59,036 bases of DNA from assembly GCA_017536695.1 (NCBI GenBank), contig JAFXGX010000028.1:1-59036 (forward strand), in the 5' to 3' direction. The notes beneath the pieces are model-generated. The model worked only from the letters and a program-made list of their open reading frames with translations. It made no database searches and was not told where the DNA came from. Position 1 is the stretch's first letter. The number at the start of each line of letters is the position of its first letter. Position numbers and translations under genes: made by a program. The stretch comes from Bacteroidaceae bacterium. GTDB taxonomy: Bacteria; Bacteroidota; Bacteroidia; Bacteroidales; Bacteroidaceae. Shown here one piece after another: positions 28,379 to 36,562 of the stretch.

Positions 28379-29905
28379 TCAATCAACACTGAGCCTGCGC
28401 CATAATTCTGTTTCCGAAATTGCGACAGGAGCATCCATCGATGAACGCTGCAGGTAGAAGCAGGCACTGTCAAGCGGCAGAAAATAGCTTTTGGAAACCG
28501 AATCGAACTTCACACAATAGTTCTCCTTGCCGGCGAGCCCATGAACGCCCATGAACGCCTTGTTGATATAACTCTTCAGGCTGCTGCGATGACGGATAAT
28601 ATTGGCGATATACCCCAGGAAACTGGAGTTGGAAGAGTCTTTGGTTGAAATGAATTCATATATTGCCATGAGATTGCATATCACTTGTGCCCATTCTTCT
28701 CCTTTTGCAACGAGCAGACGAGATGAACTCAATATATCGAAATTCCCGTCAGGCATCAGTTCATCGGCAGCATCATTCTCAAGATAGGCAAGCGCCTGCT
28801 CAAAGCACTCTTGAGAGACACCTCGCCTACCATACCTGAGCAACAGCAGATAGAAGGTCTTGGCCTGCGGTGCCGACTCGAACTTCAGTTTCTCATATCC
28901 GAGTTGCTTGAGACAGAAGTCATATCTCCAGTTCATTACCACATCGCTCATGATTGCCGACTCGGAACTGAGATAATCGTACAATATACGGTAATACCCC
29001 TCATACGAGAGCAGACACACCGGAGTATCGAGCAGTTCAACAAAATGGAGTATACGGCGCTTGAGTTCTGTAGATATGTCAATACAGAGGAAGTCGTTTC
29101 CACGCGTCATCCTGCCATCATCATCAAGCATGTAGCTGTCCTGAATCTTTATCATCAGAAAAGCATTGTACGGGAGTGATGAGACATCAATGTTACATCG
29201 CGAGCATACTACCCTGTAGAATGTTTCAGTATCTAATCCTTTCAATATATTGCTCAGGTCATCGAGTTTGGCCCTGTCGCCGGCAGGAACTATGAACTCC
29301 ATGGAACGCCTGAGCAACCGGAACTTGCTGTCGGCAGTTCCTACGGCATCCCATTGGCGTCCCAACTCCTCTACCACGGAGGGCAGATAGAAAAGTTGCA
29401 AGCCTACATCGTTCAGAGCCTTGGTCAACAAGAGATTGTCATAACGGTCGTTGAAGACCTTGTGTGCCTCATCGCAATGTTTCTTTTCAAGATAAACGAC
29501 CTGCCGCGACGTACATTCGGCCTGGCCATCCGTTGCGGAGATGACAGTACTCCAAGATAAAGAATCATCTCCAAGCGAGAGTTTGACGGCAGACAGCAAT
29601 ATTTTCTCACGCTCATCAACATCATTGTCAGCACCGACTATCGACTCAAGCACATCAAGAATCGCGCCCCTACATTCGCTGCTGACATTACGGAGCGAAG
29701 CTATCGCCTGCTGCAATGACAGATAATGTATGAATTCCAGTTCTTCGGCAGCAATGCCACATGACTGCTGCATAGCATCAAGCATAGAGACCTCGTTGCC
29801 ATGTATATACTTATCGGCCTTGACCATATCGACAGCAAGTTTGAACAAAGCCCTTTTCTGGGCATTATTCAGTTCAGGCACGATGTTGTCAAGTCTCTTT
29901 TTCAT
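28379..29905 (-). CDS. TerB-domain protein of unknown function
   Basis: 508 residues, no signal peptide or TM helix. The N-terminal about 115 residues look like a TerB/DjlA-type helical domain, with two halves each carrying an acidic loop (VKADKYIHGNEVSMLDAM and VGADNDVDEREKILLSAV). The remaining about 390 residues match nothing I recognise; they contain a CNIDV pair and several Leu/Tyr-rich helices. TerB domains occur in tellurite-resistance and phage-defence type loci and are thought to bind metal ions near the membrane. It has its own strong promoter and lies between a Ca2+ pump and an aquaporin, all on the minus strand. Confidence 0.65.
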   Translation of the reverse strand: MKKRLDNIVPELNNAQKRALFKLAVDMVKADKYIHGNEVSMLDAMQQSCGIAAEELEFIHYLSLQQAIASLRNVSSECRGAILDVLESIVGADNDVDEREKILLSAVKLSLGDDSLSWSTVISATDGQAECTSRQVVYLEKKHCDEAHKVFNDRYDNLLLTKALNDVGLQLFYLPSVVEELGRQWDAVGTADSKFRLLRRSMEFIVPAGDRAKLDDLSNILKGLDTETFYRVVCSRCNIDVSSLPYNAFLMIKIQDSYMLDDDGRMTRGNDFLCIDISTELKRRILHFVELLDTPVCLLSYEGYYRILYDYLSSESAIMSDVVMNWRYDFCLKQLGYEKLKFESAPQAKTFYLLLLRYGRRGVSQECFEQALAYLENDAADELMPDGNFDILSSSRLLVAKGEEWAQVICNLMAIYEFISTKDSSNSSFLGYIANIIRHRSSLKSYINKAFMGVHGLAGKENYCVKFDSVSKSYFLPLDSACFYLQRSSMDAPVAISETELWRRLSVD

Positions 29906-29931
29906 AATAGCGGCATTGTAGTAACCTGTTG

Positions 29932-29963
29932 CAAATATAACCTAACAGAATCAAGTGCCCAAA
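29932..29963 (-). promoter_or_regulatory. Promoter of the TerB gene
   Basis: Minus-strand TATATTTG (plus 29932-29939) and TTTG (plus 29960-29963) with a 20-base spacer: full consensus, 27 bases from the start codon. Confidence 0.78.
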
Positions 29964-30014
29964 AATAGAGAGAATTTTTTCAAGCATACAGGCAAATGAG
30001 AGATAAGAGGCAAA

Positions 30015-30046
30015 AAAAGAGCCGTGCTTTAAAGCACAGCTCTTCA
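30015..30046 (-). terminator. Terminator of the aquaporin gene
   Basis: AAGAGC-GTGCTTTAAAGCAC-GCTCTT hairpin (one mismatch pair) followed on the minus strand by seven T. Confidence 0.85.
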
Positions 30047-30061
30047 AATACCGGAGGGAAC

Positions 30062-30742
30062 TTATTTGCCACTGCCGATAACCTTCCAGATTCCGGCAGC
30101 AAGAAGAGCGCCGGCAAAAGGTCCCACGATGAATATCCACAACTGCTCAAGCGCAGCACCACCCTCGAACAGAGCAGGACCGATAGAGCGTGCAGGGTTA
30201 ACCGAAGTACCTGTGTAACGGATACAAACAAGGTGAACAAGCACCAGTGAGAGACCGATTGCAAGACCGGCAAAGTTACCTGCACCCTTCTTGCTGTCAG
30301 TGGTACCCAAAACAACAAGAACAAAAATCATAGTAAACACAATCTCGGCAACGAGACCACCTGTAAGGCTGACACCGGGCTGGCATGCATTAGCACCTGT
30401 TCCGACTACAGCCTCGCCGCTTGTAGAGGTACACAGATAAAGGATTGCCGCACCTGCAATTGCACCGATAACCTGGAACAGCATGTAGAGAACAGCATCC
30501 TTTGTGTTCATGCGACCGCTGACCCATACACCGAGAGTGATGGCAGGATTGATGTGGCAACCACTGATGCCACCGATGGCATATGCCATAGCAACTACAG
30601 CAAGACCAAACGCCAATGAAGTGCCTACAACCGTAGAGGCAAAGGCCGGATCGGCAGAATTACAACCAAGGCTTACGGCAGCACCGCAACCCATGAGCAC
30701 CAGCACCATTGTGCCGACTGCTTCAGCAAGATACTTTTTCAT
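30062..30742 (-). CDS. Aquaporin (MIP family), AqpZ-like
   Basis: 226 residues, six TM helices. Both NPA motifs are intact: GCHINPAITLGVW near 62-74 and TGTSVNPARSIGPALF near 177-192. The arginine after the second NPA that forms the selectivity filter is present, and His-rich GGISGCHINPA fits water-selective AqpZ rather than glycerol channels (a glycerol facilitator would show NPARD). The N-terminus is typical (KKYLAEAVGTMVLVLMGCGAAV). Water flux across the inner membrane, probably under osmotic change. Single gene with its own terminator. Confidence 0.95.
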   Translation of the reverse strand: MKKYLAEAVGTMVLVLMGCGAAVSLGCNSADPAFASTVVGTSLAFGLAVVAMAYAIGGISGCHINPAITLGVWVSGRMNTKDAVLYMLFQVIGAIAGAAILYLCTSTSGEAVVGTGANACQPGVSLTGGLVAEIVFTMIFVLVVLGTTDSKKGAGNFAGLAIGLSLVLVHLVCIRYTGTSVNPARSIGPALFEGGAALEQLWIFIVGPFAGALLAAGIWKVIGSGK

Positions 30743-31159
30743 AGCTTGATAATTTAGACTTAGAAATTATACTTTTACTAAACAGGCATCAACGGATACC
30801 ATACTGCGCAAACGTACAAAAAAAGTGAAAACAAATAAAAAAATCATACAAAAAATCAATACAGAGGAGCAATTTGTGCTAATGATAGTCCAAGCGACAA
30901 GAATTTTCATCAGTCCTAACGGAGATATACCCGACAAATATTCTTAAATATCAAGTATTCATGTTGCAGAAGAATTTATTCCCCGACAACCGCTATTACA
31001 ACACTATTTTTTCTGTCACATCATTGTCTGAACAGAATAATAATCATATATTTGCGATATGAACTCAGGGGGGGACGGAACAGCGTTCATCGAATAAGAA
31101 AATGTTTTCAGTAATTTTACAGTTTCCGACTCCCGAACGGTATTACCAAGAAAAACACA
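30743..31159. other. Divergent intergenic region between aquaporin and accessory locus
   Basis: 417 bases, AT-rich. A minus-strand -7-like box TACGTTTG (plus 30809-30816) may serve the aquaporin gene. The plus-strand promoter of the sigma gene is at 31023-31054, leaving a leader of about 100 bases that contains a run of eight G (31068-31075). No small gene recognised. Confidence 0.5.
31023..31054 (+). promoter_or_regulatory. Promoter at the head of the RyR locus
   Basis: TATATTTG at 31047-31054 with ATTG at 31023-31026, 20-base spacer. It is the only good promoter before the sigma gene, and none is visible before the next ten genes. Confidence 0.6.
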
Positions 31160-31732
31160 ATGACCGACAAACAGATAATTGAAGCGCTTATAGAACGTGA
31201 CACGCACGTGACCGAGCAGTTCTTTTTCAGGGACTGCCGGCCGCTCTTCACAAGTGTCATACGTCAGATTTTCCCGTACTTTGTCGACTATGATGAGTTC
31301 GTGAACGAATTCTACATATACCTCATGGAGAACGACGCCTACAGGCTCAGACAGTTCCAAGGGCGCAGTACCATATACCAATGGCTGAAGGTTGTTGCCA
31401 TACGCTACTTCTTGGCCAAACGCGACAGCATGATAGAAATATGCCCCAAAGCACCTCTTTCCGATAGTAGCGGGGAAGATGCCGGCGCTGATGAAGAGCC
31501 AGGCATGACTGCCCGTATGGACATTGAGCGTCTGTTGGCTCTAATGAGCAACAAGAGGTACGAATATGTAATTAGAAGAGTTGTCCTGCAGGAAGCCGAG
31601 CCGAAAGATGTGGCAAAGGAGCTGGGGACAAACGTAGCTAACCTGTATAATATTAAGAAACGTGCTCTCGAGGCTCTGACCGAGATAGCGCTAAAGGAGA
31701 TTGGGAAATATGAAAAGAAAATCAGTAAATAA
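31160..31732 (+). CDS. ECF-like sigma factor heading the RyR locus
   Basis: 190 residues. Region 2 is about 20-95 (FFRDCRPLFTSVIRQIF, YDEFVNEFYIYLMEND, FQGRSTIYQWLKVVAIRYFL). A variable acidic linker follows (SSGEDAGADEEPG). Region 4 is about 125-180, with AEPKDVAKELGTNVANLYNIKKRALEAL as the helix-turn-helix. The DIER motif and 'YVIRRVVLQE' depart from typical ECF region 4, so this is a divergent member. Its 3' end overlaps the next gene by 23 bases, the usual arrangement for a sigma factor and its anti-sigma regulator. It probably controls part or all of this locus. Confidence 0.85.
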   Translation: MTDKQIIEALIERDTHVTEQFFFRDCRPLFTSVIRQIFPYFVDYDEFVNEFYIYLMENDAYRLRQFQGRSTIYQWLKVVAIRYFLAKRDSMIEICPKAPLSDSSGEDAGADEEPGMTARMDIERLLALMSNKRYEYVIRRVVLQEAEPKDVAKELGTNVANLYNIKKRALEALTEIALKEIGKYEKKISK

Positions 31733-32828
31733 CATCTCGGATGAAGTACTGGCGGCATTCCTTGACGGCAATGCGACAGCACAGGAGAGTCAGGCCATTC
31801 TGGACATGATGTCCGAAGATGAAGGATTGAGGGAATTGTTGCATATTTCTCAGTCGGTGGATGCAGAACTTGCCGCGTTACCACTGGACGCAGCATCTAT
31901 TCCCATGACAGCCATAGCAGCGTCATGCCCCGAAGAGAACATCTGCAGCCTTGAATGCGAGAAATATATCCTCAACTACTTCAAGATTGAATTCGATGAG
32001 CCATCCCTGCTAAATGAGTCCATAGGACATGGTTGGCTGAACAATGATGGTACGGCCCTGCACAACATCGGACGTCTGCTTGAAAATCATGGTTTGCATG
32101 TGACACGCCGTTACAACAGCAACATCGAGACCATGGCAAAGGTAATGGCTGACGGCGAATGTGTAATTGCAGTCGTAGACGGAGGCGAACTGCTCGGGAA
32201 CAGAGAGGAAGAGTTGTACGAAGATATATACATGGGAGAGATTCCCGACCACACTGTCATTGTGACTTCATGCGACCTTGAGAGCGGAACGGTAACGGTG
32301 TCCGACCCCAACTCGCCCAACTGCGAGGATAAATACCCCATTGAGCAGTTCATCGACGCATGGAACGATTCAAAGAACTTCATGCTGTCCGCAGCCCCTT
32401 ACGGATGCAAGGAATATACCCCTACCCCCATAGACATTTCCGACATTGAGCTTGATGAAGAGCTTGAGCGGCTTACAGAGACCATTGCCGAGAATGCACA
32501 TGAGATATGGGCCCTGAACCGCAAAGCAGACGGATGGACCTACGGTCCGAAGCGCGATGACACGCTCAAGCAGACCCCCGACATGGTACCGTACGCTAAG
32601 CTCCCCGAAAGCGAGAAGAGATATGACCGCGAAATGGCCGTCAGAACAATAAAACTGCTGAAGAAACTCGGATACGACATTGTCAAGCACAAAGAGTCCG
32701 ATAATTCCAGAAGCATTGGAAGACGCATAAATCCGATATTCGGTTATGACAAGGAGATACGCGCATGCTGCTCCGCCCCGGATAATGAGATAGAACTCCC
32801 TGATGCGTGTGATGAATCAGAATTTTAA
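31710..32828 (+). CDS. Anti-sigma-like + C39-type cysteine peptidase + RyR domain protein
   Basis: 372 residues from the ATG at 31710, which has AAAGGAGA nine bases upstream (a TTG at 31701 is also in frame). Residues about 8-55 (ISDEVLAAFLDGNATAQESQ) look like the cytoplasmic N-terminus of anti-sigma proteins. Residues about 72-230 fit a C39-like papain fold. Its apparent triad is Cys79 (ENICSLECEKYIL), His181 (IPDHTVIVTS) and Asp199 (TVSDPNSPN), with a fold-typical hydrophobic core between. Residues about 248-327 are a RyR domain (ENAHEIWALNRKADGWTYGP, MVPYAKLPESEKRYDREMA, IKLLKKLGYDI). No signal peptide or TM. Its gene overlaps the sigma gene, so I infer a sigma regulator gated by the RyR ligand, perhaps by self-cleavage. 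Confidence 0.75.
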   Translation: MKRKSVNNISDEVLAAFLDGNATAQESQAILDMMSEDEGLRELLHISQSVDAELAALPLDAASIPMTAIAASCPEENICSLECEKYILNYFKIEFDEPSLLNESIGHGWLNNDGTALHNIGRLLENHGLHVTRRYNSNIETMAKVMADGECVIAVVDGGELLGNREEELYEDIYMGEIPDHTVIVTSCDLESGTVTVSDPNSPNCEDKYPIEQFIDAWNDSKNFMLSAAPYGCKEYTPTPIDISDIELDEELERLTETIAENAHEIWALNRKADGWTYGPKRDDTLKQTPDMVPYAKLPESEKRYDREMAVRTIKLLKKLGYDIVKHKESDNSRSIGRRINPIFGYDKEIRACCSAPDNEIELPDACDESEF

Positions 32829-32898
32829 CCGGTAACAGTCCGGATGCGAAAGCCATAAACGACACCATAATACGTAACACTTGATTTAGAAGCTATAT

Positions 32899-35100
32899 AT
32901 GTTTCCACCAATATCAGGCATCCTATGTAACGCCAACCCTGTCAGCAACATCTTCGCCACATGGCAGGAAGTCACGAATATCGATTTTTATGTCATATAC
33001 CACTGGCTTGCGATATTCGCATTGCTGCTGGCAGCAACCCTCTGGATTCTTTACAGACAGAAATCCACAAGCCTGCTCGGGAGCATATCGAACAACCTCC
33101 TTATAGTATCCTCGGGTATATGGCTGTTGGGATTCCTGATATACATGATAGGATTCTACAGACCGGGACTGAATTTCCTTTCAGTGATACCGCGGGCTAT
33201 AATTTCATCGTTCAAGATGTTTGTAGTCTCGAATGACCTTGCACGAGTTCCGTCAGAGTTACAGAAGGATGACCTCTTCCTGACAATCTTCTCGCTGGTG
33301 CATTTTTCCGCGGCCTTCATTACGTTCCTGTTCATTTTCAAGATGATAGGTTACAAGATAAAATCATCGCTGAGCATAATAACCCATAAATATTTCAAGG
33401 CGAAAGGTAAAGCCGTACACCTTTTCTGGGGTGTAAACGAAGCCTCGTTCCTGCTGGCAGAGGACATTGTAAGATGCCACCCCAATGAGACTATCATCTT
33501 CATCGATATTGATGAGGAGAGCGACTCTTCATCACAGAAGAAAGCCACGCTGAGCCACATTACTAATACTATCACGATAAAGGACAGCGAGATTGAACGT
33601 CTGAACTCGATAGGGGCACTTGTCGACAACTGTTATAACGGCCCAGCCGGGGTAAGCAGTTCGCAAGGCAATGACATATTCGGAGTCCTGCACCTGAAGA
33701 ATATCGGTACCATTATAGAGAAGAGCTGCCGCACCTCATTCTATTTCCTTTCGAAGAACGAGGCGCAGAATATTGTCGGAGCACTGAAGCTACAACAGGA
33801 CAAGAGGTTGCGCAGAAGCACGGAGAAAGAGAATATAATCTATGTACATGCACGCAGGGAGGCCAACAACGAGGTGCTTGACCACTATTCACAGTATGAC
33901 AGCAAGAAGAAGCTTACCAGAATCAAGATTGTGGATTCTGCATACATGTCAATAACAAGCCTCAAGCAGGATATCGGTGCACTGCCCGTAAATTGCGTAG
34001 AGATTGACAGCCGCACAGGAACCGTCACATCGCCCTTTACCGCAATGATTATCGGGTTCGGCAGCACAGGACAGGAGGCATTCAAGTTCCTCTACGAGTT
34101 CGCTGCATTTATCGGCCCCGACAAGAAGAAAAGCCCGTTCAAATGCTATGCCATCGATGAGAAGATAAACAACATAGCAGGACTCATCAAGGAGAAGATG
34201 CCGGCTATCGGCAAGGATGAACTGGAGCTTATCCAAGCACCGATGGACTCCGAACCGTTCTGGGACAAAGTACGGGAGATTGCATGTGACCTCAATTATG
34301 TTGTCATTGCACTGAGGAACGACTCTGCCGGCCTATCGATGGCAGTAAACATTTTCAAGCATCTGCTGAAGGTACGCAGCAACAGCGGCAGCAAACTCAT
34401 GATTATGGTAAGATGCTATGACAACAGCAATGTCAAGCGCATGAAAGAGGTCATAAAGAACCTGAACAAAGCTGTCGAAGGATATAACGTGGAAATCAGG
34501 CTATTCGGCGAAGAGAAGAGGCTCTATTGCTGCAACACCATACTCTCGGACAAGACACTGACCGAGGCCAAGGAGTTCAACAAGGTCTACGAGAACTCCA
34601 CGATTAATGCCGAGGAACTATGGCAGAAGAGTTTCGGTGAGGACGAGAGCGAGAGACTGCAGACCCGGAAGAAGATGTCACGCTACCACGCCATATACGA
34701 TATAAACCGCCGCATTGCACAGAAAATCTCCAACACCCTGCACCGACGTACGAAAATGATGCTCATGGGACTGGATGAGGAGGCTCCAGAATTTGCCGAA
34801 AGGTTAAGCGCGCTCCACAATTGTGTCAACTCACGCAAAGAGGAGACTACAACATACAGATGCAGTGGCGAGGATGCCACACTGCTGATGAACATCGCCA
34901 TGACAGAGCATGAGCGCTGGATAGCATCGCAGAAGCTCATGGGATATACATATGCCAAGGAGAGTGACTTCGTAAAGAAGATGCATAAGTGCATATGCCC
35001 GTGGGATGAGCTCGATGAACAGACACAGTCATATGACTGCAACGTGGTAGACACCACAATTAGGATGGAGTACAACGGGAGCTTGAGAAACCGGCAATAG
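32899..35100 (+). CDS. Three-TM, RCK-like, RyR-domain protein (putative ligand-gated channel)
   Basis: 733 residues. TM helices lie at about 33-52, 66-87 and 126-151; the segment 95-122 between TM2 and TM3 could form a re-entrant pore loop. Two Rossmann-like regulator domains follow, the first from about 171 (AVHLFWGVNEASFLLAEDI, FIDIDEE) and the second from about 377 (AMIIGFGSTGQEAFKFLYE). The latter keeps the GxGxxG nucleotide-binding loop. The C-terminus (about 662-725) is a RyR domain (TEHERWIASQKLMGYTY, CPWDELDEQTQSYDCNVVD). The same plan recurs in the gene at 48467, where the filter is clearer. It probably conducts ions in response to a ligand sensed by RCK or RyR modules. Confidence 0.72.
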   Translation: MFPPISGILCNANPVSNIFATWQEVTNIDFYVIYHWLAIFALLLAATLWILYRQKSTSLLGSISNNLLIVSSGIWLLGFLIYMIGFYRPGLNFLSVIPRAIISSFKMFVVSNDLARVPSELQKDDLFLTIFSLVHFSAAFITFLFIFKMIGYKIKSSLSIITHKYFKAKGKAVHLFWGVNEASFLLAEDIVRCHPNETIIFIDIDEESDSSSQKKATLSHITNTITIKDSEIERLNSIGALVDNCYNGPAGVSSSQGNDIFGVLHLKNIGTIIEKSCRTSFYFLSKNEAQNIVGALKLQQDKRLRRSTEKENIIYVHARREANNEVLDHYSQYDSKKKLTRIKIVDSAYMSITSLKQDIGALPVNCVEIDSRTGTVTSPFTAMIIGFGSTGQEAFKFLYEFAAFIGPDKKKSPFKCYAIDEKINNIAGLIKEKMPAIGKDELELIQAPMDSEPFWDKVREIACDLNYVVIALRNDSAGLSMAVNIFKHLLKVRSNSGSKLMIMVRCYDNSNVKRMKEVIKNLNKAVEGYNVEIRLFGEEKRLYCCNTILSDKTLTEAKEFNKVYENSTINAEELWQKSFGEDESERLQTRKKMSRYHAIYDINRRIAQKISNTLHRRTKMMLMGLDEEAPEFAERLSALHNCVNSRKEETTTYRCSGEDATLLMNIAMTEHERWIASQKLMGYTYAKESDFVKKMHKCICPWDELDEQTQSYDCNVVDTTIRMEYNGSLRNRQ

Positions 35101-35155
35101 AGACATTCTCTAAAGAAACACTACAGCAAAGATAACTTAAACTAACATAAACACT

Positions 35156-36520
35156 ATGAATGACAATGACATCATCATCAAAGATCCTGATATTGTAATC
35201 ATGGATGGCTTCGACTCTGATGAAGAGACTATGTGGGAACTACTTGTGGATAAAATAATGAAAGGCGAGGTCATTCCCGTTATAGGAGAAAACATAGTTC
35301 TTGAGGGCAAGACAAGTGTAAAGAAGCTCCTGATAAGCCATTTGTCAAAGACCATGGGTGTAGAGAGCAAGCCTAAAAGTTATTCACAGTTATTGTTTGA
35401 CAGCAACAACAAAAAAGGCAAGGAACTGATATACGGAAAACTGAGCCAATTGATCAATATTAATCAAGATAAATTTACACCTTCTAAACTGCTGAAGAGA
35501 ATCCTATCTATCCAGCAGTTCCCATTCGTTATAACAACGACTATCGATTACACAGTAGAGAATACCATGCGAGATATCTGGAACAAGCGTGAAAGAGACT
35601 TGAAAGTGTTGGTATTCAATAATGACCCGAAGGATATTCCGGCCAGCGGAGATATTTCCAAGGATTCAGATGTAGAAATACCAACAATCTATTATATGTT
35701 CGGCAAGGCCAATACTCCACGCTTGAACAGTTTCGTTGTGACAGATGAAGACATGCTCTCATTCTGCCAGTCATGGTTGACCGAGGACAAGCATCCACAA
35801 AAACTATCGCGTGTATTAGGCGACAAGTTCCTGTTGTTTCTGGGATGTAATTATCCAGATTGGCTGATACGCTTCATATGGTATTCTATGCGCCAGAAGC
35901 TTGACAAGTCGGGCATGCTTGTCGATGAAGAGGTTGAGGATTCATTGATTGATTTTTTGAACAGGATAAATGTAAATACTGATAAAAATCCCGAGTCAGT
36001 CATTTCGGAAATAGAGAAACGTGTTGCGAAGAGAATGATCGAGAATAACAAATACCTTTTTGAGGCCCCCAAGGAGAGGACAGATGTATTCATCTCATAT
36101 TCCAGAATGGATGAGACTATGACTGAGAATTTGTACAACGCATTGACAAAGAGAGGGCTCAACGTATGGTACGACCGCAAAAACCTTGCGGCTGGAGACA
36201 AATGGCTGGAGAAAATCAACACAGCAATCAAGACAACAAAATTCTGTGTTGTCATTATATCAAAGTCAATGTTATCACAGGTAAACGAGAGTCACGTCTA
36301 CCGCAAAGAGTGGAACATGGCTATTGAGCATTCACGCGGAATGGGCAGCAAGCGCGGATTCATAATACCAGTATTGCTCGATGACGTGGACTTGTATGAT
36401 GAAAGCCTGGATTTACCGAACGAGCTCAAGACGCACAATGCCTTATCGTTATCTGAGAGTTGCACTATGGCAGATATTGCCCAATGTGTACTGGACCGCG
36501 TCAACGGACTGGCAAAATAA
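35156..36520 (+). CDS. SIR2-like + TIR domain protein
   Basis: 454 residues, soluble. Residues about 30-270 follow the SIR2-like order: GEVIPVIGENI (first loop), FVITTTIDYTVENTM (position of the TTNYD motif), TIYYMFGKANTP (position of the LHG motif), FLLFLGCNYPDWLIRFIWYSM (the conserved 'GxSxxDxxL' region). The catalytic Asn and His expected in NAD-hydrolysing SIR2 proteins appear to be replaced (Ile/Asp and Phe). Residues about 307-450 are a TIR domain (TDVFISYSRMDETMTENLY, LNVWYDRKNLAAGDKWLEKI, FCVVIISKSML, YRKEWNMAIEH). Such proteins act in prokaryotic conflict systems; here SIR2 may sense and TIR may act, but this is inferred. Confidence 0.8.
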   Translation: MNDNDIIIKDPDIVIMDGFDSDEETMWELLVDKIMKGEVIPVIGENIVLEGKTSVKKLLISHLSKTMGVESKPKSYSQLLFDSNNKKGKELIYGKLSQLININQDKFTPSKLLKRILSIQQFPFVITTTIDYTVENTMRDIWNKRERDLKVLVFNNDPKDIPASGDISKDSDVEIPTIYYMFGKANTPRLNSFVVTDEDMLSFCQSWLTEDKHPQKLSRVLGDKFLLFLGCNYPDWLIRFIWYSMRQKLDKSGMLVDEEVEDSLIDFLNRINVNTDKNPESVISEIEKRVAKRMIENNKYLFEAPKERTDVFISYSRMDETMTENLYNALTKRGLNVWYDRKNLAAGDKWLEKINTAIKTTKFCVVIISKSMLSQVNESHVYRKEWNMAIEHSRGMGSKRGFIIPVLLDDVDLYDESLDLPNELKTHNALSLSESCTMADIAQCVLDRVNGLAK

Positions 36521-36562
36521 CAATCCATTCAGATAGTCAAACTGATTCTTAGATACGTAACT

